Assembly (NCBI GenBank): GCA_027486585.1
Contig: JAIXOU010000097.1
Coordinates: 1 to 64,000, forward strand
DNA length: 64,000 bases
Source: Verrucomicrobiaceae bacterium
GTDB lineage: Bacteria > Verrucomicrobiota > Verrucomicrobiia > Verrucomicrobiales > Verrucomicrobiaceae
Direction: 5' to 3'
The notes below the pieces were generated by a model, which saw nothing but the letters and a program-made list of their open reading frames with translations, searched no databases and was not told the DNA's origin. The position numbers were made by a program, and so were the translations under genes. Within the stretch, counting starts at the first letter, position 1, and every line of letters starts with the position of its first letter. Shown here piece by piece: positions 55,901 to 62,700 of this stretch.

Positions 55901-57223
55901 GTCAGCGCTACTGACAGCACAGCCTAAGCTACCATTCCCCAAAGCCGCGAGAAACGCCTGATCTGAATATAGAAAACCAGGCTTGTATTCGACATTGTAA
56001 TTGAATCCTGAGACCTGTCCATTTGGTAGTGCTGGGGCTAGGTCATTGTTTGGGCCATACCTAATATAGGCTGTGTTTTGATCAGAACTAAGGTTGTTAA
56101 ACACGATTGAGATAGAGGCTTTCGTGTTGTCACCATTCACAAGTGCTGTGGCATAACCACTGGCAGTTGAGATGGCTCCAGACTCACGACCAAGATAGGC
56201 TACATATAGCGTGCGGTTATTCGAGTCTGCTGGATTGGCATCACTGATCTTCACCACAGCTGAGGCACAGGTTACATCAGCGGTTTGACCTGGTGCATTC
56301 ACGCAAACGGTGAGCATTTCAGGCACTTCGGCTTGATTGTCTAAAACAGGCACTACTTTCGCGACCTCGACTGGCGTTGTAATGCCTTGATTAGCTGGCA
56401 AAGTAACGGTGTTAGTAGACACGTTAGCCATGTTTTTGAAAACAAAATCCACCGTATCCGCATTGCTCTTTGCCGGATCAGCCGACCCTATCGTTGAACT
56501 TAAGGTCAACTTCAAAGGCATACTGCCAACACTTCGCTGAAGCCTCACCGTCGCTGCTGTGCCTTCTTTTTCCAGTGCTATATTCACACCCGCTGAAGCT
56601 TTGAGTGAAAGTAGAGATTTGAGTGTATCCAAGTCATTAGCGACACCACCTGAGGCATTATTTGTGCTGTTACCTGTCTGCGGATCACTACCTGTTTTGA
56701 ACTCGCTCCAGTCAGAAATTCCGTCCCCATCTGTGTCACGATCCTTGGACTCCAAGCGGTAGAATTTGCGTGAGCTGGCTGGCTTTGTGAAGATGATGGA
56801 ATCATTGCCATCAGCAGTGGCTAATTTGCTAGCGCCACTGACCCTTGTCCAGGCTGTCCCAGGTTCGCTCGGCGAGGGCCCGCCTGGCGTGCTGGATTCC
56901 CAGACTTGATATTCTTTTCCTTTCTTAGCTTGGAAGTTCATCACCACACCACCAGGTGAGATAGTCATGTCTCCGACTTTCAGGCAATCATTCGGATTGC
57001 GAGGGTTTGATCCGATGACGCTTTCAATATAATTAGAGCATCCGTCATTATCCTCATCACCCGAAGGGCTCAAGCCCCAGGCATTATAAAGAGACTGCCA
57101 GACATCATCCAGTTGATCAGCTGTGCCTTGAGACGGACCGGTAGAATAGTCATCTATGATGGCCTGCGCGGTATTTACAGCCAAGAAAAAAATACAGAGA
57201 TGAACGAAAATGAAGTAGCGCAT
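49988..57223 (-). CDS. Giant exported DUF1800 protein with internal Calx-beta-like repeat array, 2411 aa
   Basis: Signal peptide MRYFIFVHLCIFFLAVNTAQA. Order: a calcium-type EDNDGCSNYIESVIGSNPRN region and a second DRDTDGDGISDWSEFKTG motif (to about 185); a beta region and a CHRD-like stretch (about 335-430); DUF1800 from about 483 (FMGQATFGGTTALYNEI; ENYAREIMQLFSIGL) to about 1105 (FAPELQIATEAAEVSK). Then about ten Calx-beta-like repeats, most ending in DND, run to about 2228. A final 180-residue stretch (VMIDKMDLWFSGGSMKA; VRDRCRWAGYLMTVGAPG) has the features expected at the end of DUF1800 proteins. The domain therefore seems interrupted by the array. Probably surface-exposed and calcium-binding; function unknown. 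The DUF1501 gene follows. Confidence 0.88.
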   Translation of the reverse strand: MRYFIFVHLCIFFLAVNTAQAIIDDYSTGPSQGTADQLDDVWQSLYNAWGLSPSGDEDNDGCSNYIESVIGSNPRNPNDCLKVGDMTISPGGVVMNFQAKKGKEYQVWESSTPGGPSPSEPGTAWTRVSGASKLATADGNDSIIFTKPASSRKFYRLESKDRDTDGDGISDWSEFKTGSDPQTGNSTNNASGGVANDLDTLKSLLSLKASAGVNIALEKEGTAATVRLQRSVGSMPLKLTLSSTIGSADPAKSNADTVDFVFKNMANVSTNTVTLPANQGITTPVEVAKVVPVLDNQAEVPEMLTVCVNAPGQTADVTCASAVVKISDANPADSNNRTLYVAYLGRESGAISTASGYATALVNGDNTKASISIVFNNLSSDQNTAYIRYGPNNDLAPALPNGQVSGFNYNVEYKPGFLYSDQAFLAALGNGSLGCAVSSADYPDKELFGFFNKVVGSVSFDPNNDDLLSPALGSAAWQAPVGDALEREIWRFMGQATFGGTTALYNEIRTECDTAIASGGTYINGLSNWLDRQMDISQTPQLSLRELMVAADMEEFALRGNKPITFSSDPQLNGGSIGVTYVNGMPMANAGNPDTNAPGNNNPSGGNGDSPNRRREWWTLILQSKDHVRQRVAQALHEICVISERDATVNSWGYGTANYWDMLASGAFGKYRTLLENVSLNPMMGVYLTSVANRASYDAGGGLIISPDENYAREIMQLFSIGLVLRHPDGSLQLDSEGLPIATYDNNDISSLARVFTGFSFGARHGNATTQVLGQYGSLTNTTQRISPTIYMNGTPNNTWFGRDNGHLYWQAAWVYPMKTIGRIGTTIYHDFNAKTLLSGKHGEYFITPKTVTTTSPTSDAAVHDLAAAEIREAHDVLAGVASASTYGDGSQGSPGHTNTPVNISRWLIQRLVTSNPSAGYIYRVQKVYRENNGLLGPVIKAILLDWEARSLKLADTSISFGKVKEPLVHFASILRQFRAFSGAPVSLLRDMKTGFSDLDAPMTGGYSAAEHAKFSLANANPPSKPLGWPDGPFRIRIDSLRSTLGQSPQDAPSVFNWFLPDYIVPGNMAQAGLFAPELQIATEAAEVSKLNLIYNYTWMQLAGMTAQPGVSGADFIFRNGWATPAARFSTNGGTTLMGWPASITLDANNWNTGITLTMVGVNDQRIAQMAASNVRFAVSGTAAGYAGVATPTVPLTFVDNELKNEQLVITQTGGNNWVQEGGTTDGFTVMLSCPPAAGSTVTVDLTAANSEITISPATLTYTDADWSIAKAVTITAVDDADVEDTGSGNDAVTLTTTSTAANYHAIVTPMQTVNVVDNDNALGVLITQTGGTTDVSETNNTTAGQAGIDSYTIVLTKPPTANVVINCASNGQLGINGAPSGTNNTTISTTFTTGTTTRTFTTTNWNVPQGVVVRGNNDTTSEGNHTGTITHTVSSATGGYITTLPIQPVIGSILDDDNSIILSHTGGETRVTENGDLTDTVTVRLRSVPNAQVSVTLGGNGLRFTPAQLTFEPSGTSNLWSVDQTVTVSALDDYSNEGLHTVGFAAYSQSAGTNYNGSSSGNNLSAVIIDNDDARLVITESGGSTLVNEDGNNDTYTLSLARKLKAGTTATVSLTSSSTGVQVTPAGPFTFDETNWNTAVTVTVSTTNDGTAETRGTATISHTIVSSDPVYDRSSSPVVLVTVDDNDPPLTIAQTNIFTQVREGGTVGTGGTPNLSDTFTVLLPRAPATGTTVTVTLNPSSQVTVSPASLSFNSATTGTGAYTIAQTVTVTAVDDTNVEAALHMGSVSFNVASTDSYFNGLSAPPVMVQVTDNDSPGISVVESSGTTAVTEGSSTTDSYTVVLTKLPTGNVDVIVNGGSQLFVSKSGTPTVATVTLNFTPANWSTAQTVTVLPVNDAISELRHLSPITHSISPTSAAEYSALSSLPSVTGIITDNDLTVANNVVRITESSGSTSVTESGATVNGVTSNADTFTVVLSQAPTSNVTITFVPDSQLTVTPNVVTFIPGATGTGTFNVAQTVTVRSADDKLMEPILHWGQVTATVASADAFFNAKPVNTLVSAIYDNDGPSVSVQPTEGSTVLTENGVTDSYTITLSAEPTADVTVFITPDAQITASVPSLTFTTSAGANPWNVPQVVTLTAVNDTTIETVTHNGIVTHSVSSTDPLYSNLSVPTHTAQIWDNDTPSIDIAHTGGSTIINEGSTTGDSVIIRLNTQPAAGTSVTLSLYPPAFYVPPPQIGKTNGYFVNDQGTSNQKDNIVIDYSESIQLYRDTFYSNLRAAYGGVIPNPFPTTPSATDNTRVQNAHWAATKVMIDKMDLWFSGGSMKARNPILIEPNQPAPVPLPSINARQAIMEAIYVHSGGNSLTATTRYTPEVTFNPKSPPTDTFANDVRDRCRWAGYLMTVGAPGLVTH
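50540..53908 (-). repeat. Calx-beta-like tandem repeat array inside the first DUF1800 giant
   Basis: About eight full and two partial repeats of 105-125 residues. Each runs from a [VI][ATS].[TS][GS]G.T.V.E start through a N.A.TVTV..DD middle (often NWN/IAQ TVTV) to a V..DND end. Copies are well diverged at DNA level, so recent slippage is unlikely. The first unit is degenerate (residues about 1135-1175) and the last stops after VTLSLYPP, directly joined to the C-terminal DUF1800-like tail. Confidence 0.85.
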
Positions 57224-57314
57224 AGAAGATTGGTCGAAGCAGCTTGGTTGGACCTGCCTCGAATATTTCCCCTTAAACTACTGAAAACCAGCCTCATTGG
57301 GAAGGATAAAATCT

Positions 57315-57917
57315 CTAATCTCCACCATTAGCTGGTGCCGTAGCACCAAAACCCGCCGGACTTGGATTCAAAATCAAATCATCCTGCGTAAACATTTGCT
57401 TGTCAGGGCCAGCGGAGCGAATCTCCATTTGGCTGCTAGAATTCGGATGAAACCAAAACGGCGTGCCCCAGCGGTCGATGAGCTGCCCATCTCGGATGGC
57501 CCGGTGATTCCTTGGGAATAGCTGACCTGGCCGCGTGGCATCTGCCACTCCAATCAAGGCCGCAGTGATGTCTCCATTGCCACCGATGGGCATGCCCTCT
57601 TTAAAAGCCTTTCCATAAAGCGTGAGGAACTGCTGCACGATTTCAAGATCACGTTCAGGCGGGTTTTCCTGGTTGTGCAGTTCATCCGCCATTTTTTGAT
57701 GCTCAATATCCACCGGCGCAGCGGCTGAGCCCCTGATGGCCTGAGAAGGCAGAGTAGCCGAGGGGATCGGTTGTTGGATCCCCACTTCCTTTTTTTTCAC
57801 ACCGTTTGTCTCCGCCTGGGTTTCTACCCTGCTCCTAGAACTAAGCATCCAGGCTAAGAGCAAAGCCAGAACCAATAATAGCAGAAGATAGAGTCCTGAG
57901 CGCTTGGAAAGAGTCAC
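57315..57917 (-). CDS. Membrane-anchored protein with GspG-tail-like C-terminus
   Basis: A 200-residue protein with an N-terminal membrane helix (SKRSGLYLLLLLVLALLLAW), a polar Pro/Ala linker, a short helical region (ERDLEIVQQFLTLYGKAF) and a C-terminal module LIDRWGTPFWFHPNSSSQME followed by IRSAGPDKQMFTQDDL. This last part resembles the calcium-binding end of type II secretion pseudopilin GspG (D.WG.P...SAGPDG..GT.DD), but the prepilin cleavage site and pilin helix are absent. It sits between the two giant/DUF1501 cassettes on the same strand, 30 bases after DUF1501 copy B. Role unknown; perhaps envelope assembly of the giants. Confidence 0.7.
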   Translation of the reverse strand: MTLSKRSGLYLLLLLVLALLLAWMLSSRSRVETQAETNGVKKKEVGIQQPIPSATLPSQAIRGSAAAPVDIEHQKMADELHNQENPPERDLEIVQQFLTLYGKAFKEGMPIGGNGDITAALIGVADATRPGQLFPRNHRAIRDGQLIDRWGTPFWFHPNSSSQMEIRSAGPDKQMFTQDDLILNPSPAGFGATAPANGGD

Positions 57918-57947
57918 GGGGCCACTTATGGAGAAAGGTGCTTCACG

Positions 57948-59717
57948 TCAAATGGCGTAGTCAATGAAGTCGAGATTCGTCCCAGTGCCAAAGCGGGAGA
58001 GATTGGGGAAAATAACGTCGATACCACTCGATCCGGAAGGCACCCCCATCCATTGGGCGATCTTTGCAGCGTATTGATCGACCGAAGTGCTGGGAATCCA
58101 GCGTCCGCGATTGCCCGTACAATCGATACCTCCATTGGTCGTGAGGAGAGGAAAGGTGCCGTAGATTTTTTTACCTTTGATAGCACCACCGATCACAAAA
58201 GCGTGGCCACCCCAGCCATGGTCAGAGCCACCGGTACTGTCTGTTTTATTAGGTGTTAGAGTGCGGGTGAAGTCAGAAGCACTGAAGCCCAACACATCAT
58301 TCCAAAGTGCCGCTCCACCAAACTGATGTCCGTTGATCGCATCGTGGAAGGCTTTGACAGATTTGCTCAAGGTATCCAGCAAGGCATGATGACCTGCGGC
58401 CGTGTTTACACCCGTATTCGTATTGTTTGTAGCGATCTGTGAAACATGGGTATCATAACCGCCCTGCTGAGAGAAAAACACCATCCGGTCATTGCCCGGC
58501 TTGCCATCTGCGAGCAGTTTTTTATTTCCAATGATGAGTCGGGCAATCATCTTGAGCTGATTAGCAAAGTCATTATTGGCAGCCGTCGCGGAGTTATTAA
58601 AAGCAGCCGTGAAATAGCTATCTAACGATGCGCCAGTAGTGCCATCCGTATAAACGAGCGCATCAGAAATCAGTCCCTCGGTCAGACGAGCCGATTTGGA
58701 AACAGCCTGATGTTCTCCATCCAGCAGGTTAGCATGATTCATGGCCATAAGCTGCTCTAATGCACGCAACCTCCAGCCTGCGGCCGTATTGGTGGCTGAG
58801 CCAATGGTACCAGTGGTGAGGTAATTATTGGTGCCAGAGAGAGGGTCATACCCGGCAGTACCGCTCACAAAGGGTTTCTTGGAGACATCCACTAAGGCAC
58901 CGCCATAGTTGCTGCTCGGGGAGCCCCCCGTGAATCCGCTGAAAGGCGTAGCTCCACCCGTGCCGACCACATAAGGCTGCTCCCCCACACCGACCTGGAA
59001 GCTATTCACTCCAGATAGTGACACGCCAATAGCTAAGCCTGCAGATGTGGCATTGTATCCAGCACTCGGATTCACCAAGAAATCAGAAACACGCCCACCC
59101 CAGCCTGTGGTAAAAGGCTTATCTGGCACGGAGGACTGCCACTGCGTCTGCTGATCTGAGTGGGAGAAGAGCTGCGGCGGCTTGGCGCTTGGCGGTAGTG
59201 AATTAAAGTTGGCACGCGTGACACCTGGCTGAGTGAGGGTGCCAACATTGCAAACGAAGCCGAGTTTACCTGCATCAAAAAGAGTCTTCAAAGGACCACA
59301 GGCGGGATGCAGGGCAAAGTTGTTATTCGTGTAGCCAGGAGATGGATCAAAGGCACCGGCATTATCTGGTGTGATACCTGTGGCAGAGAGTGAACTCAGA
59401 GACAGTCCCAGACCACCGAGACCTCCTTGATACGTTGGCGTGCCACGTCCCAAGACGTAGTCCGCGCGCGCTTGGGCACCAGTTGGAATGAGGAAGTTAT
59501 TGGAGTCATTCCCACCATTGAGGAAGAGACAGACCAGCGCTTTAAAGTCACTAGCACCGCCAGCGGCATTCGCCTTGGAAGCGGCCCCAATTAGGGTCAG
59601 TTGAGAAAGTGTATTCACCACGCTGGTGATCCCGAGACTGGCACAGGTACTCTGCACCATGAAGTCACGGCGGTTCGGCTTGCTGCGATCAAGAGTTTTG
59701 CGGAGGAAGATGTTCAT
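57948..59717 (-). CDS. DUF1501 protein, DUF1800-linked type (copy B), Tat-exported
   Basis: A 589-residue paralog of copy A with the same architecture: Tat-like NRRDFMVQSTCASLGITSVV, FKALVCLFLNGGNDSNNFLI, and the late FSASDFTRTLTPNKTDSTGG followed by SDHGWGGHAFV. Length and motif order are intact, so both copies look functional. It follows the second giant by 18 bases, reproducing the giant-then-DUF1501 order of the first cassette. Insertions differ (for example the long AAFNNSATAANNDFANQL segment), showing that the duplication is not recent. Confidence 0.93.
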   Translation of the reverse strand: MNIFLRKTLDRSKPNRRDFMVQSTCASLGITSVVNTLSQLTLIGAASKANAAGGASDFKALVCLFLNGGNDSNNFLIPTGAQARADYVLGRGTPTYQGGLGGLGLSLSSLSATGITPDNAGAFDPSPGYTNNNFALHPACGPLKTLFDAGKLGFVCNVGTLTQPGVTRANFNSLPPSAKPPQLFSHSDQQTQWQSSVPDKPFTTGWGGRVSDFLVNPSAGYNATSAGLAIGVSLSGVNSFQVGVGEQPYVVGTGGATPFSGFTGGSPSSNYGGALVDVSKKPFVSGTAGYDPLSGTNNYLTTGTIGSATNTAAGWRLRALEQLMAMNHANLLDGEHQAVSKSARLTEGLISDALVYTDGTTGASLDSYFTAAFNNSATAANNDFANQLKMIARLIIGNKKLLADGKPGNDRMVFFSQQGGYDTHVSQIATNNTNTGVNTAAGHHALLDTLSKSVKAFHDAINGHQFGGAALWNDVLGFSASDFTRTLTPNKTDSTGGSDHGWGGHAFVIGGAIKGKKIYGTFPLLTTNGGIDCTGNRGRWIPSTSVDQYAAKIAQWMGVPSGSSGIDVIFPNLSRFGTGTNLDFIDYAI

Positions 59718-59735
59718 AGCAGTGAAAGGTAGAAA

Positions 59736-62700
59736 TTAATGGGCTGTAATCGCCGCAGGAGCCACGGAGACCAGGAAGGCTGCAAAGCGGCAACGATCAC
59801 GCACTTGGTCAGTAAAGGTCGTGCCTGCACTAGATAAGGTGGTAGTAGCGTAGGCGTTTAAGATAGCGTCAATGATCGGCTGTCTCTGATTCGTCGGTGG
59901 AACCGTAGCTGCCGTTCCGTCAGGCCATTTCGCTTTCATTCGCCCACCACACCACCAAAGATCCAGCTGATCGATCACCGCCTTAGTCCCAGCTAGATGG
60001 AATGTAGGCGCATTCGTGGTCGTCTCAGTCGCAGCACCTCTCGCCGCCTGATAAGCAGTCGTATAAGTAGCACTCAGCTCCGTCCAATCAAAGAGCATGT
60101 TGTCACGCTGCTGAGTACTGTTGGGCAGATCATTGGCAAAGTAACCGAACTGCTGCGCCAGATAACCATTGGGCCGCGCATGTTTTTGCGTCACAATAGT
60201 CACTGTCACATCTGCTGTCGGTGCCCCACTCAGAGCGACGGTATATGTCGCCGTGCCACCTTCGGAAACAGAAGTCGTCGGCTGAGAAATCACAAGCCGA
60301 CTGCTGACGTCGTAAATGCTGATGCCTGCCAGCGCACCTGTATTGGCCGCGCCATAGCCGCCAGCCACATTCGGAGTACAAGTCAGTGTATAGGTCGCTG
60401 GGATGCCTTCGACGACAGCGTCATTGACAGCAGTGACGGTGAGTAGCTGTGGTAGATTCCAGTCTGTCGTGGTGAACGACAAGTTGGCTGGTGAGAAGGT
60501 CACTTGTGAAGCAGTGTTTAGCGTCGGCGTCACTGTCACGGTGGCCGTCGGCTTCTTGCGCAGCATCACATAGACCTGATCACTATTCGGAGCACCGGAC
60601 TCATACATCACCGTACTGCCGCCTGTATTGAGGACATAAATCGCATTCGTGCTTTCGTCATCGTCACCAATGATGGCGTTGACACTGGGAACACTGAAGG
60701 TCGCGTAATTTGTATCCGTCGTCGAGATCCTGTGCCCGATAAAAACAAAGCGGTTGTTGTTATTGGTGGTATCATTGGCCAGCGTGACGGTCACAGTTTG
60801 AGGCGTATTCCAATTCACTGGAGTAAAGACCAGCGGCGCGGAGAAAGTGACCAGATTTGTTCCTGTGATTCCCGTTAGCGGATTGTGGGCTTGCGGGGTG
60901 ATTGTCACATTCGCTGTGGGCTTAAAGCCGAGCGCGATGGTGTATGTATCTGTATTCGTCGAGCCTTCTCCGAGTCGAGTGAAGCCACCGCTTTCCACGA
61001 CATTCACCATGGCCGTGCCCTTCACATCATTGTCACCGATCGCCACAGTCACCGATGCTAGATCCGTGAGCAAATAACCACCCGCCGAGCTAGACACATA
61101 GTTGATGGCAGAAGTGTGCACATTTTCGATATCGCTATCATCCACTGCCGTCACCGTGATGACTTGGGGCACATTCCAGTTCGCTGGGGTAAAGGTCAGG
61201 TCAGTTGCTGATAGCGTGATTTGTGATGGATTGTAGCTGGCGGAAAGCACCACATTCGCACTCGGCGCACGGCGCAAAATGACGCTATAACTATCGGTGA
61301 ACCCGCCTTCCACGACTTTGGTCACATTCCCTGATTGATAAACTGAAATCAGTGAACGGGCCTGATCGTCATTGTCGATGATCCGCACTGGAATGGCTGT
61401 ACTCAGACTAGTGTAGGGTGCTGGCTGGGAAGCATTCGTCGTAATGTTAATCGTGTCTGTATGCACTCCCTCAACCGTTGTATCGGCCGCCGACATAATG
61501 GTGAGCGTCTGAGGCACGGTATGGTTGGTATCAGTAAAGGTCAGCGTCTGCGCAGAGGTGCTCGTGCTACCATCAGCAAAGGCAAACTGCACCTGCGCAC
61601 CTGCACGCGCCACGGAGACCGTAACCGGAGATCCAGCCGCCGGCGCGGGCCCTGTGAGCCTGACTTGCAAGGTATCTGTGCCTGCATCCTCCGCCACGAC
61701 GACATAGTTCGTGCCAAACAGTTGCCCCGTTGTAGTCCCAACGAGTCGTGAGGTTTCGTTGTCGTTCACGGCCAAAGCAATGTCTGGCGCGATGGTGCCA
61801 TTGTAGCGCGCATCTGTGCCCGCTTGAATGGTCACTGTATTTGCCACGATCATATTCATGATTGCTTCTGCCGTTGTGTCATCCGTAGCTGTCACAGTGA
61901 TCGTATTGCTTGTCGTACGATTCCATACCGTTGCACCAGCAGCCTGACTAAAGTCTAGACTGGTTGGGTTAAAGCTGATCTGACCAGTGCTGGTCGCATT
62001 GTTAAAGAAGGCAGAAGGAGTCACCCGCACCGTTGCTCCCGTGAGCGGGCTCGCGGCCAAACCAACAGTATAAATAAAGGTGCTTCCACCTTCCGTGACA
62101 CTGCCACTCACAGGTGTGATGGTAACAGCTGGATTTGCGGCTTCATTATCACCGATAGAGATGGTGAAAGCCGTGGAAATATCTGTATTCACATAACCAC
62201 TTCCACTAGCACTGTAGAACAGATTGGAGGAATGAGCTCCTTCAATGACTGCATCATCAGTAGCGGTCACTGTCACGACTTTCGGCGTCGCCCAATCATT
62301 CGCATTAAAGGTAAGCGTATTCGGAGAAAGCGTAATCTGACCTGCATTGGTGAAGTTCGGAGTCAGCGTGACCGTGCCGGTTGGTTGACGGCGCAAATGA
62401 ACCTCAATGGTGTCAGTCATGCCGCCTTCGATGACGCGCGTGTTGGTATTGGTCTGAGCAACCGTAATAGCATTGGTAATGATGTCATCATTATCCAGGA
62501 TTCGCAGTACTTGCGTCATGCTCAAGCTTACAAATCCAGCTGCAGCTGAACTAGGAGTGGTCAGCGTGATCGTATCCGTCGTGACACCCTCCGTGAGGAA
62601 ATCAGCCACTGGCGTGAGCGTGATCGTCTGTGCAGCATTGACAGCCGTGAAGCTCAATGTGAGTGAAGCCGAAGGTGCGCCGCCATTACTGAACAGCGTC

